Below, piece by piece: positions 48,972-57,629 of a stretch of 64,000 nucleotides of DNA (its first letter is position 1; every line of letters begins with the position of its first letter). Origin of the DNA: Candidatus Proelusimicrobium volucris (GTDB lineage: Bacteria > Elusimicrobiota > Elusimicrobia > Elusimicrobiales > Elusimicrobiaceae); the NCBI GenBank assembly GCA_944324665.1, contig CALUXD010000002.1, forward strand, positions 416,694 through 480,693, read 5' to 3'. A model generated the notes under the pieces. The model was not told where the DNA came from and ran no database searches. It worked only from the letters and a program-made list of their open reading frames with translations. A program made the translations under genes and the position numbers.

Positions 48972-50297
48972 TTACTTGGCTTTTATCGTTTTATCCTCAA
49001 CTCGGAACATAAACAGAGCCGCTATAAACAGAAACAATCCGCCCACACCGACCGCAGCGACCGCGCTTGAGCCCAAAAGGTGCTTCATTATCGGGCCGAA
49101 GAATAAGTTTACGCATATCTGCGGTATGACGATAAAGAAGTTAAATACCCCCATATAAAAGCCCATTTTCTCCGCCGGTATCGAATTGGACAGCAAAGCG
49201 TAAGGCATAGCCAAAATACTGCTCCAGGCCACGCCGACGCATACCATCGGCAAAAACAGCATATATTTGCTGAAAGTTACCCCGAACAAGGTCAGCCCCA
49301 GCGAACCCAGCCCCAAAGCCCCTATCATAAGCGATACTATATGTATATATTTGGCGGAATATTTGGTGGTAAGCCAAATCAGCAGAAAAGCGACTGCAAA
49401 AGCCACCCCGTTATATACGCTGAAGCAAGTACCCGCCCAGTTGGAAGCGGTTTCGTATTCCGGCGTGCCGGGTACGGCGTGGAACACTTCCGACGCTATG
49501 CCGACACTGAAATACACCCACATAATCATAAAAGCCGCCCAGGTAAAGAACTGCACTACGGCAAGGCGCCTCATCGTAACGGGCATGGTAATAAAAGCGC
49601 TGCCCATTTCTTTAATGGATTTTAAGGGATTGAAAGGCTCTTTCTTCATAGCTTTAAACGCTTCCATATCCGCGGGCGGATATTCGGGCGTGGTCTTGAT
49701 GGTCGTTAAAATAGCAATCAATAACACCGCAGAACCGATATAAAAAGAATACCTTACGCTTGGCGGTATCGTACCGGGGGCGGCTTGAGTGCTGACGCCA
49801 AACTGCGTCAAAATATAAGGCAAAGATGACGCTATTACCGCACCTGCGCCTATCATTACGCTCTGCATGGCATAACCCGTCTTGCGCTGGCTTTCGGGCA
49901 GAATATCGCCAACAAAAGCTCTAAACGGCTCCATACTGACGTTTACCGAAGTATCCAATACCCACAGAGATATTACCGCCATCCATACCGCCGAAGCCTG
50001 CGGCATAAATATCAAGGCTAAAACCGAAAATATCGCCCCGCCCAAAAAATATGGACGCCGCCGACCCAAGCGACACCATGTCCTGTCGCTGAAATAGCCC
50101 ACCAAAGGCTGTACCAATAACCCCGTAACCGGCGCCGCCAGCCATAAAAGCGGTATTTGATCTTCCTTCGCGCCCAAACGTGCGTATATGGTACTCATAT
50201 TGCTCATCTGTAAAGCCCACGCGAATTGTATGCCGAAAAAACCCAAACACATATACATAATCTGGGTAAGACTCTTCTTAGCGTTCTCAGCTGCCAT
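48972..50297 (-). CDS. MFS transporter, SLC45-like sugar:cation symporter
   Basis: A 441-residue major facilitator with 12 helices of the SLC45 / glycoside-pentoside-hexuronide-type. It has GIQFAWALQMSNMSTIYARLG at the N-terminus, then VQPLVGYFSDRTWCRLGRRRPYFLGG, a highly conserved SLC45 loop (D-R-T-x-x-R-x-G-R-R-R-P), and FRAFVGDILPESQRKTGYAMQ later. Bacterial relatives take up sucrose, maltose or related disaccharides. GGGAGG precedes the start. No sugar-hydrolase gene is adjacent in the window, so the substrate is not resolved. Confidence 0.9.
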   Translation of the reverse strand: MAAENAKKSLTQIMYMCLGFFGIQFAWALQMSNMSTIYARLGAKEDQIPLLWLAAPVTGLLVQPLVGYFSDRTWCRLGRRRPYFLGGAIFSVLALIFMPQASAVWMAVISLWVLDTSVNVSMEPFRAFVGDILPESQRKTGYAMQSVMIGAGAVIASSLPYILTQFGVSTQAAPGTIPPSVRYSFYIGSAVLLIAILTTIKTTPEYPPADMEAFKAMKKEPFNPLKSIKEMGSAFITMPVTMRRLAVVQFFTWAAFMIMWVYFSVGIASEVFHAVPGTPEYETASNWAGTCFSVYNGVAFAVAFLLIWLTTKYSAKYIHIVSLMIGALGLGSLGLTLFGVTFSKYMLFLPMVCVGVAWSSILAMPYALLSNSIPAEKMGFYMGVFNFFIVIPQICVNLFFGPIMKHLLGSSAVAAVGVGGLFLFIAALFMFRVEDKTIKAK

Positions 50298-50344
50298 TGT
50301 TCCTCCCTAAATTATCGTCCGTCTTAAGTTTTATCTTAAAATAA

Positions 50345-51685
50345 TTACAAAGCTATATCAACCTTTTTAGAGGGTTCCTCTTTTTTAGGTTCCTCATTTT
50401 GCATGAAGAAGGCCAATCCGAAGGTGATTACCCCTATCCTGCCAACAAACATCGCGAATATCAGCACCAGTTTCCCAAATGAGGTCAAATGTTCCGTAAG
50501 ACCCACGCTAAGCCCCGCCGTGCTTAATGCGGCCAAACTGTCAAAAAGTATTTCCGACATTGGTGCATTCTCGCTTATCGTAAGCAAAATCACAACCAAA
50601 TACAGGACTATCATATAAAATATCAGTGTGGAAGAGGCGATGAAGACTTTATCCATAGATATGTCTTTATCGTCCAGACGTACATTTTTACGCCCTTTAA
50701 GACGGCTTACCAATACCGCAAACAAAATTACGGCCGTAGTCGTTTTGATACCGCCCGCCGTACCAGCCGGCGCACCGCCTATAAACATAAGCAGCATCAG
50801 CGCGGATAATGCCGTCATCGAAGATACCGATAAATCTATATTGTTATAGCCCGTGGTCGTCATGGCGTTTATCGCCTGGGCAAACGCGCCGTATACCCTG
50901 GTAGAAAAGTCATAATTCTTTAACGAGGGTTCAAAAATTACCAACATTATCCCGCCAAACATTATCAAAGCTAAGAATGAGAAGAATATTGAACGCGAAG
51001 TATATGATATCTTTTTGGCTTTGCCCATCATATTTTCCGCTATTTCCGTTATGGGGATAAACCCGAAAGCGCCCAAAAGCGAAAGTATGGAAGTCAATTC
51101 CGTAACAAAGGGGACTTTAAGAAAGCTTGACATACTGTCCGGATACAAGGTAAGGCCGGCCGTACAAAAAGCCGATACCGCATGGAAAATACCGCTCCAT
51201 AACGACTCAAAAAAACCGCCCCCGCTGAAGTAAAACGCCAAAAACAGGAATAATGCGCCGAAACCTTCGGCAAAAATGGTAAAAAAGATAATGGATTTTA
51301 TGAAAAGACTTAAATCAAACCCCTGCGGGACGGAAAACTCCGCCCTCATTACTTCCTGTCTAGCGCGAGGCAGAGTAGAGTGCCCCTGTAAAAATAGAAA
51401 AGAGCTGAAGCTCATGTAGCCAAAACCGCTAAACTGCATTAACAAAACTATAATAAACTGGCCTAAAAAAGTATAGGAGGCCCCTGTCGGGACCGTCGCC
51501 AAACCCGTGGTGGAAGCGGCGGAAGCCGACGTAAATAAATTGTCTATGAAGCTTATCGGCGTTTTTTGACATAACGGAAGGCTTAAAAAAACTACCCCCA
51601 TCAACATATATAGCAAAAATATTATTACCAGCTTCTGCTGGGGCAACAATATCCTATAGTGCCGCAATATTTTTTCAATCAGCAT
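50345..51685 (-). CDS. TrkH/KtrB-family potassium uptake channel subunit
   Basis: A 446-residue ion-conducting subunit of TrkH/KtrB with four M1-P-M2 repeats. Selectivity-filter regions include ASAASTTGLATVPT (first), FHAVSAFCTAGLTLYPDS (second), NAMTTTGYNNIDLS (third) and DSLAALSTAGLSVGLTE (fourth), each with the pore glycine. The fold requires a cytoplasmic RCK/TrkA partner, which is not seen in the window. The C-terminal tail is lysine/glutamate-rich. Its start overlaps the stop region of the upstream MFS gene by 11 bases, so it is co-transcribed. Confidence 0.93.
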   Translation of the reverse strand: MLIEKILRHYRILLPQQKLVIIFLLYMLMGVVFLSLPLCQKTPISFIDNLFTSASAASTTGLATVPTGASYTFLGQFIIVLLMQFSGFGYMSFSSFLFLQGHSTLPRARQEVMRAEFSVPQGFDLSLFIKSIIFFTIFAEGFGALFLFLAFYFSGGGFFESLWSGIFHAVSAFCTAGLTLYPDSMSSFLKVPFVTELTSILSLLGAFGFIPITEIAENMMGKAKKISYTSRSIFFSFLALIMFGGIMLVIFEPSLKNYDFSTRVYGAFAQAINAMTTTGYNNIDLSVSSMTALSALMLLMFIGGAPAGTAGGIKTTTAVILFAVLVSRLKGRKNVRLDDKDISMDKVFIASSTLIFYMIVLYLVVILLTISENAPMSEILFDSLAALSTAGLSVGLTEHLTSFGKLVLIFAMFVGRIGVITFGLAFFMQNEEPKKEEPSKKVDIAL

Positions 51686-52868
51686 ATTTTTCCGTAAAAA
51701 CAGTTCTCTTTAACACTTTTATATACAAAATTATACCAATTATCAAAGCCGCCGTTAGCATAAAAGAAAAAGCGCTTATCCCCGTTTTGGACAATAGCGC
51801 ACCCTCAAGCCACGATATTACAGCCAAAGATCCCCACGATACCAAAGTTACCGTACTGCCTATTACCGTACGGTCCTGCGCGTTTTTAAAGATGTCGGGT
51901 ATAAATATCAGCAGGAGCATATTGTATATTCTGTCAGTCATCGCGAAAAGCCCTATCATAAACACCGCCCACCATACCGGCAATATCCCCCATATAAACA
52001 ATACGAAGAACAAACTGTTGCCCGCGACTGAAACATAAAACAGCTTTTTGGGGCCCGCTTTCATCAAAAAGGGAACTATAAAATTTATAGCCGTTTCACA
52101 TATACCGATAATCATAAGCGGTTTGGCAAGGCCTTCGGTACTGAAGCCGTAACGGTCTATAAACCATATCCCCAGCATACTGTAAAAACCGAAGTAGCAC
52201 AAACGATTGATAAACATCGCGGCAAAAAAAGTCTTTAAAAACGGAGTGCGCAGCATATCGGCATACACCCCCGCGGCAGAAGAAAAATTGAGAGCGACAG
52301 TTTGCTTTTCGTATTTAGGCGAAGCCCAAATGAAAAATATCATCGCCAATACTATCAATATCCCCGCCGCACCGAACGCCGTCTGCCACCCGCAGAAAGA
52401 CGATCCGTACAATACCAGCGGCACGCCCGCCGCTACCGCCATAGGGCGGCTTGCGGTTAGTACGGTTATCATAGGGGTATAGAATTTTTTGTCTATACTC
52501 TCGTAAGCCAGCCACCATAAAACCGTGCTGACAAAGCCCGCCCCCAGCCCGAATATAAAGCGGAATACCAAACCGACGCAGAAATCGCCCGTCCCTATAA
52601 AGCCGCCCAAACCCGCCGCCATCATAGCCGCAGAAGCCGCACTAACGGGCCAAGCCTTATAGCTCCTTATAAAAAAAGGCCCCGTAAACAGGCCAGCCAA
52701 TATCCCCGCCGTACAGGCGGTAATAAACCAAAGCGCTTTTTCCTGATCTACGCCGAAAGCGCTTTTCAATACCTCCACCATCGGCGATATGGCGTGGTCG
52801 ACAGTGCTGAACGCAAACACTATCACGAACGCCGCTATTACCAATGTCCACCCTTTTACAGCTCGCAT
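51675..52868 (-). CDS. MFS transporter
   Basis: A 397-residue major facilitator with 12 hydrophobic helices. The N-terminal half has ITACTAGILAGLFTGPFFIRSYKAWPVSA, and the loop between helices 2 and 3 has FIRSYKA in place of the canonical GRxxDRxGRR; the second half has the usual six helices. I cannot assign a substrate. It lies upstream of trkH, overlapping it by 11 bases, and downstream of a divergent-unrelated methyltransferase gene on the same strand. No clear ribosome-binding site before the ATG. Confidence 0.82.
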   Translation of the reverse strand: MRAVKGWTLVIAAFVIVFAFSTVDHAISPMVEVLKSAFGVDQEKALWFITACTAGILAGLFTGPFFIRSYKAWPVSAASAAMMAAGLGGFIGTGDFCVGLVFRFIFGLGAGFVSTVLWWLAYESIDKKFYTPMITVLTASRPMAVAAGVPLVLYGSSFCGWQTAFGAAGILIVLAMIFFIWASPKYEKQTVALNFSSAAGVYADMLRTPFLKTFFAAMFINRLCYFGFYSMLGIWFIDRYGFSTEGLAKPLMIIGICETAINFIVPFLMKAGPKKLFYVSVAGNSLFFVLFIWGILPVWWAVFMIGLFAMTDRIYNMLLLIFIPDIFKNAQDRTVIGSTVTLVSWGSLAVISWLEGALLSKTGISAFSFMLTAALIIGIILYIKVLKRTVFTEKYAD

Positions 52869-52883
52869 ATCAAGATATTTCCG

Positions 52884-53549
52884 CTATTTCTGGGATATTA
52901 TAGTACACATAAAGCAAGTTATCGTGTTAACCCTCTTTATGTGGAACCGACCGTGTAAAAGGCGGTTTATCATCTTTGATAAATCGCAAGGCAGTTCCGC
53001 ATACATAGTGGTAAAGAAAGCGTCTTTAAAACTTTCCCACCTTTCCCCGTAATATTCGGCGGCTTCGGCCTCTATAAGAGGACGGAACTCGTCTTTAAGC
53101 CTAAACTCGAAGGAAGTTATCATATCTTCCACTATAAAAAGGCCTCCGGGCTTGAGCCACTTGAACACTTTATCTATCATAATGCTTTTTTCGTGATTGG
53201 TGAGATGGTGTATCGCCTTGCGCATGGATACTTTGGTAAAACTCTCCGCGGGGAAATCTACCTCCTGCAAAGTCGCGCGCACAAGCTCGGCGTTGGGGAA
53301 ATCCGCCAAAGCAGCTTTGGCCCTGGCGAGCTGTTCATCAGATATGTCAACGCCGCAAACTTTGCCGCAAAGCGGCGCGGCTATCTTTAACAATGTGGCG
53401 TCGCCGCAGCCCAAATCCAGCAAACTGTCTTCCTTATTGAAAGCGAACAATTTGGCGTATTCGTACAAATCGGCGGAGTTCTTCATATTCTTGTTGTACC
53501 ACTCCGGCAAAGCCGAGTTTTGCCAGTTGGTGATTGTTCCGTCATTCAT
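52884..53549 (-). CDS. Class I SAM-dependent methyltransferase
   Basis: A 221-residue methyltransferase with Rossmann fold. Motif I is LLDLGCGDATLL (about residues 40-51), followed by VCGVDISDEQLARAKAAL, motif II ELVRATLQEVDFP, the RKAIHHL motif and PGGLFIVEDM. The C-terminal part (LSKMINRLLHGRFHIKRVNTIT) is a lid. The pattern is of the UbiE/methyltransferase-25 group, with an unknown small-molecule substrate. AGAGG precedes the start. The MFS and TrkH genes follow 16 bases after its stop, suggesting co-transcription, and the radical SAM gene diverges from it. Confidence 0.88.
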   Translation of the reverse strand: MNDGTITNWQNSALPEWYNKNMKNSADLYEYAKLFAFNKEDSLLDLGCGDATLLKIAAPLCGKVCGVDISDEQLARAKAALADFPNAELVRATLQEVDFPAESFTKVSMRKAIHHLTNHEKSIMIDKVFKWLKPGGLFIVEDMITSFEFRLKDEFRPLIEAEAAEYYGERWESFKDAFFTTMYAELPCDLSKMINRLLHGRFHIKRVNTITCFMCTIISQK

Positions 53550-53692
53550 AATAAACCTCTGTAATCGTCAAATATCGGGGATTTTTATATTATACTATCT
53601 TTCCCGCCTGTTAATAAACGCCAAACTATTAACATATTGCCCAATGTTTTACTATAATTTATATTTAGGTTAAGAAGCATAAGGATAATTAT

Positions 53693-54646
53693 ATGGAAAA
53701 CAAAAAAACTTTTTTCGTTCCGGGTTGCCTGGGAACCTGCTGGTACGGCAAATATCATTACCTCGAACCTTTTACGGGCTGCGAGCATAATTGCACATAC
53801 TGCTACGGCAAGGGAAGAAGCGACGTCTTGAATATATTAAAAGAACTTAAAAACGACTTTGATAAACCCGAAATCGGTTGTTCGCAGCAAGAAGCTCTGC
53901 GTCAAATCAAGGCCGAAATCGACGCCGATGCAAATATCCATACGATAAAACTTTCCAGATATACCGATATTTTCAGCAAAAAGTTTGTCGATAACGGATA
54001 CTCCTACGCAGTGCTTAAACTGCTGGCGGAACATCCGCAGATAAAAAGAATAATAATAACGACAAAAGGCGTCCCGAATGAAGAAATTATGGGGCTTATA
54101 AGGAAGTATCCTCAAAAATTCTCCTATAACGCGGCCGTAAAGCCGGAGGCGGAAATATGTATGGAAAACAATGTCCCCCCGCGCGAAGAACGCCTAAACT
54201 GGGCACTGAAAGCCAAAGAAGCCGGCGCTCTTACAACCATACATATGGACCCGCTTATCCCCGGAGTTGAGGACAAGCCCGAAGTCGTGGAACCTTTTAT
54301 CGCTCATCTTAAGCAGATCGGCCTGGACAGGGTTATGTTTTCCTACCTGCTTTACGATTACACCATAGCAAAGAATATTACCGAGCAGTTTGGGGAGCAG
54401 TTTTTCCTTACTCTTAAGGAAAAATATTTGGACGATAACCGGCAAATTCTGCCCAAGCAGTCGGAAACCACCTACTACGCCCTAAAGCACGAAGTAAAAC
54501 TTGAAAGCGTAAAGAATATCACCGCCATATTGAAAAAATACGATATGCAATTTGTGATATGCGGTTTGAAATCTTCGGAAAAGGACGACATTTTATCCAT
54601 AAAGGCGTGCGGGTGCAATGTCTGCGACGGTAAATTCTATGCCTAA
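53693..54646 (+). CDS. Radical SAM protein, spore photoproduct lyase-like
   Basis: A 317-residue radical SAM enzyme. The cluster motif is CxxxCxxC (Cys30, 34 and 37 in TGCEHNCTYCYG). The layout after it (KLSRYTDIFSKKF, IIITTKGVPNEEIMGLI, LTTIHMDPLIPGVED) is that of the SPL-like COG1533 group, which includes spore photoproduct lyase and Rv2578c-type proteins. The C-terminus has a further CGCNVCDGKFYA cysteine triplet that could bind an auxiliary cluster. Sporulation genes are absent, so a DNA-photoproduct role is not supported. The next gene, an ATP-grasp ligase, overlaps its 3' end by 8 bases, pointing to a joint pathway. AAGGATAATTAT precedes the start. Confidence 0.88.
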   Translation: MENKKTFFVPGCLGTCWYGKYHYLEPFTGCEHNCTYCYGKGRSDVLNILKELKNDFDKPEIGCSQQEALRQIKAEIDADANIHTIKLSRYTDIFSKKFVDNGYSYAVLKLLAEHPQIKRIIITTKGVPNEEIMGLIRKYPQKFSYNAAVKPEAEICMENNVPPREERLNWALKAKEAGALTTIHMDPLIPGVEDKPEVVEPFIAHLKQIGLDRVMFSYLLYDYTIAKNITEQFGEQFFLTLKEKYLDDNRQILPKQSETTYYALKHEVKLESVKNITAILKKYDMQFVICGLKSSEKDDILSIKACGCNVCDGKFYA

Positions 54647-55847
54647 TAAGATCTGGGTTTTAAATATGGACGACTTTATGTTTAAGGATAAGGCTTTTTA
54701 TGCCCTTAAAAAGCACTCCCTTAAATATATCCAAATTTTAAAACCCAACGATATAGCCATAGTATCGCCCCTGGTGGAAAAAGACAAGGATTTTATCGAT
54801 TATACCGCCAGGATAAAAAAGTTTACCAATAAAGAATGGCTGCTAAGCCCTGCCAAGCAGGAAGAAGGAAAAACACTTGTAGAATCGATAGCGCAGGATA
54901 AAGAACTGCTTCAAAAAATAAAAAAGCTATGCAAAAACGATTACGTTATGATCCCCTTGATTTACAGCGACGGTTTTGCCAAGCTGAGCAAAAAAGCATC
55001 AAACAACCTTCTTAACAACGCCATAGCGGTATCTAAGGCCAACGACAAACTGCTGTTCAAAAAACTTTGCAAGAAGTTCGACATACAGACAATTCAGCCC
55101 GCAGTGCAGAGCGAAAAGAACAGAAAGACGAGAATATTAAGATTCCTTAACTTTAACGAAACTTATTTGCTAAGAAGGCCGTTTTCCGCCGGCGGATACG
55201 GTAATACTAAAGGCAAACTCTTTGACCTTCTTAAAAAAATGCGCCAATATCATAAAGAAGGCGATTTTTACATAGAGCCTTTTAAGGAAATATACAAAAC
55301 CTTAGGTACCCTTTGCATGCTTAAGGACGACGGCGTACACTTTGCGGGTATTGATTGCCAAATAGTACATAAAGAAGCGTGGGAAGGCTGTTTTTTCCCC
55401 TTCAAAAAGCTTGATAAAGACATTCTGCAAGAAGTGGAAGACAAAACAATGCAGCTGGCCAGTTATTACTATTCTAAAGGAGTAAGAGGGCAAATCAATT
55501 TTGATTGGGCCATACGCATAAAAAACGGCAAACTGCTCGTACGCGCCTTGGAGTGCAACAGCCGATATAACGGTTTTGGCCTCTGCCTAAGGTTGGCCTC
55601 GGCGCTGGGGATCCCCAAGGAAAAGCTTCACTTTTATCTGGATACAAATATCCCTCTGCCGGCAAAACTCACCACAAAGAAACTTATCTCCCAGATAGAG
55701 AAGATAAATAAATCTCTCAAGTATAATGGCGGGATAATATTAACGTCCTCCATTAAAGAGGGGCGGGCGGGCTTTTGCTTTATGGCCGAAAACGAAAAAG
55801 ACGTTAAAGAATTAAGGAGCAAATTCAAAAAGGCAATATTTGCGTAA
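54639..55847 (+). CDS. ATP-grasp domain protein coupled to the radical SAM gene
   Basis: A 402-residue protein with an ATP-grasp fold. The start is taken as ATG 54639 (MPNKIWVLN), inside the radical SAM stop region; an ATG at 54618 is an alternative. The N-terminal 110 residues are a pre-ATP-grasp Rossmann-like domain. Residues about 130-330 carry the ATP-grasp signature: NDKLLFKKLCKKFDIQT (substrate/ATP contact), YLLRRPFSAGGYG (phosphate loop), FYIEPF with the adenine-binding Glu, and GQINFDWAIR plus LRALECNSRYNGFG with the metal-binding Glu/Asn. This is a carboxylate-amine ligase of unknown substrate. No other biosynthetic gene follows. Confidence 0.84.
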   Translation: MPNKIWVLNMDDFMFKDKAFYALKKHSLKYIQILKPNDIAIVSPLVEKDKDFIDYTARIKKFTNKEWLLSPAKQEEGKTLVESIAQDKELLQKIKKLCKNDYVMIPLIYSDGFAKLSKKASNNLLNNAIAVSKANDKLLFKKLCKKFDIQTIQPAVQSEKNRKTRILRFLNFNETYLLRRPFSAGGYGNTKGKLFDLLKKMRQYHKEGDFYIEPFKEIYKTLGTLCMLKDDGVHFAGIDCQIVHKEAWEGCFFPFKKLDKDILQEVEDKTMQLASYYYSKGVRGQINFDWAIRIKNGKLLVRALECNSRYNGFGLCLRLASALGIPKEKLHFYLDTNIPLPAKLTTKKLISQIEKINKSLKYNGGIILTSSIKEGRAGFCFMAENEKDVKELRSKFKKAIFA

Positions 55848-55938
55848 TATGCTTTAACAGGAAAAGTTATCCGCGTCTCGCTACGAAATAAATTCCATCT
55901 AAATCACCAGACGAAACAACAAAACTTTTGTAAACAAA

Positions 55939-55963
55939 AGGCCCGCTTTTAAAGAAGCGGGCC
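55939..55963. terminator. Bidirectional intrinsic terminator
   Basis: The arms GGCCCGCTT and AAGCGGGCC around a TTAAAG-like loop have A-rich and T-rich flanks; it separates the ATP-grasp gene from the converging DksA-like gene. Confidence 0.88.
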
Positions 55964-55984
55964 GATTTATGAAAACCTTTTTGT

Positions 55985-56632
55985 TTATCTTTTAATGCCT
56001 TCGTTGGAACTTTGGCATCTTATGCAATATCTGGCGAAGGGTAATGCCAAAATCCTCTTTTTGGGGATCTGGCAACGGCAATATTCGCAAGTGCCGTAAA
56101 TGCCTTTGCTTATTCTTCTTAAAGCCGATTCTATTTGGTCCAAAAGCGCTTGGGCGTTTCCGTTGAGTTCAAACAGAACTTCCTTATCCAAACTCTGCGA
56201 GGCGATATCGGCCTCGTCGCCTACTTCCGTTTCCGGCATTTCGTGTTCTTTTTTGGATTTTATCCTGTTTTGCACTTCCTCGCGCATCTCAAGAAGGTGC
56301 TTTTCTATATCTTTAATTTCCTGAGGCGTCAATTTGTCAGAATTTTGTTCTTTAGCGGAAACTTTTGCCACAGATACGCTCTTAACGGGCGCAGGCTTTT
56401 TGCTTATTTCTTTTACCGCTTTTTCCGCTGAGGCCGCCGCCTTCTTAACGGTTTTCTTGCCCGCAGAGACGATTTTCTTTTCGACTTTCTTGGCCGCCTT
56501 TTTGGCCGATGAGATTATTTTCTTTTCCGCTTTCTTTACGGCTTTAGCTTTTTGCGCCGCCGCTTTTACAATTTTCTTTTCTACTTTCTTTACTGATTTT
56601 ACTTTGCTCTTTACAGCTTGTTTGGTTTTCAT
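55985..56632 (-). CDS. Lysine-rich (histone H1-like) tail fused to DksA/TraR zinc-finger domain
   Basis: A 215-residue protein whose first 95 or so residues are almost only Lys, Ala, Val and Ser (repeats of VKKVEKK, KKAEKK, SAKKAAKK), the composition of histone H1-like bacterial DNA-binding tails. The second part (about 100-215) is a DksA/TraR domain: a coiled-coil (LTPQEIKDIEKHLLEMREEV) followed by the C4 zinc finger CEYCRCQIPKKRILALPFARYCIRCQ, with Cys182, 185, 203 and 206. The domain resembles small DksA-like proteins that bind RNA polymerase in its secondary channel. The gene is monocistronic with GGAAGG before the start. Function of the combination is unknown. Confidence 0.85.
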   Translation of the reverse strand: MKTKQAVKSKVKSVKKVEKKIVKAAAQKAKAVKKAEKKIISSAKKAAKKVEKKIVSAGKKTVKKAAASAEKAVKEISKKPAPVKSVSVAKVSAKEQNSDKLTPQEIKDIEKHLLEMREEVQNRIKSKKEHEMPETEVGDEADIASQSLDKEVLFELNGNAQALLDQIESALRRISKGIYGTCEYCRCQIPKKRILALPFARYCIRCQSSNEGIKR

Positions 56633-56666
56633 AAATTCCTTCCGTAACTTGATGATATAAGAAGAA

Positions 56667-56687
56667 AGAAACGGTCGTCCCGTTTCT
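56667..56687 (-). terminator. Probable terminator of the opp operon
   Basis: The arms AGAAACGG (56667-56674) and CCGTTTCT (56680-56687) with a 5-base loop, followed by TTCTTCTT on the - strand. Confidence 0.6.
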
Positions 56688-56750
56688 CTCCATTGATTTA
56701 ATCTAGCATATTTTATCTTTTACTTCAATATGGCAAAAAAACTGTTCGTT

Positions 56751-57629
56751 TTATGCTTTCCTCGACGAAGTATCCAATATATCTCTAAAGGCGTCGCCCA
56801 GCAAATTCCAGGCCAGGACAAACAAGAGCAAAGCGCCGCCGGGCACCGCTATCGTGTACCAATAGGCGAAAGGATTGCCGTGCCCGCCAAGTATCCAATT
56901 GCGCGATAAGGCAACCAACTGCCCCCAATCCGCCGTTCCCACCGGAGAGCCCAACCCCAAGAAACTTAAAGAAGCCGCCGTAAGCACTATATAACCTATA
57001 TCGAGGCTTGCCATAATCACTACGGGATAAATGGCGTTAGGCATTATGTGTTTGGCAAAAATCCTCAAAGGACTTGCGCCCAAAGCGCGCGCAGCCAAAA
57101 CAAATTCCCGTTCCTTAACGCTAAGCACTCCCCCGCGCACCAAACGCGCATAAGAAGGCCAGGATACAACCGTCAAGGCTATCATCATATTATCCAAATC
57201 CCGCCCCAGCATAGCCGCTATCACCATAGCCAGCACCATGCTTGGCACCGCAAAGATAATATCTGTCAGGCGCATAAGTATTTCGTCCGTCCAGCCGCCA
57301 GCAAAGCCCGCCGCGCCGCCTATTATTATCCCTATAAGCAGGGCGAAAAACACCACCGTTATCCCCACTTTAAACGCCATACGGCTACCCCATACTATGC
57401 CGTAATACAAATCGTATTGATTTTCCGTAGTGCCGAAATAGTGCTGGGCATTGGGAGCCTGCGGCTCTATGCTGTATCCGCCCTGCGGCATTTGATAAGC
57501 GTCGCGCCCGCTTGAGGGCGCCAATATCGGCGCGAACAAGGCCACAAGCCCGAACAAAACAACTATTATCAAGCCCGCCGCCGCATTCTTGCTGCCCAAT
57601 GCTTTGGATATTATGTCTTTTATGTTCAT
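56751..57629 (-). CDS. oppC: Peptide ABC transporter permease, OppC/DppC-like
   Basis: A 292-residue inner-membrane permease of the BPD_transp_1 family, the last gene of the oppDFBC operon. It has an N-terminal helix, a periplasmic segment with GGYSIEPQAPNAQHYFGT, and the conserved EAA loop ALGASPLRIFAKHIMPNAIYPVV that contacts the ATPases. About six helices. The stop and start of oppB and oppC overlap by four bases (ATGA). With OppB it forms the membrane pore of a di- or oligopeptide importer, but the periplasmic binding protein gene is missing here. Confidence 0.93.
   Translation of the reverse strand: MNIKDIISKALGSKNAAAGLIIVVLFGLVALFAPILAPSSGRDAYQMPQGGYSIEPQAPNAQHYFGTTENQYDLYYGIVWGSRMAFKVGITVVFFALLIGIIIGGAAGFAGGWTDEILMRLTDIIFAVPSMVLAMVIAAMLGRDLDNMMIALTVVSWPSYARLVRGGVLSVKEREFVLAARALGASPLRIFAKHIMPNAIYPVVIMASLDIGYIVLTAASLSFLGLGSPVGTADWGQLVALSRNWILGGHGNPFAYWYTIAVPGGALLLFVLAWNLLGDAFRDILDTSSRKA

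Noticed and set aside
53693-54646. True spore photoproduct lyase
   Set aside because: No sporulation genes are in the window and the partner is an ATP-grasp ligase; the match is only to the wider SPL-like radical SAM group.
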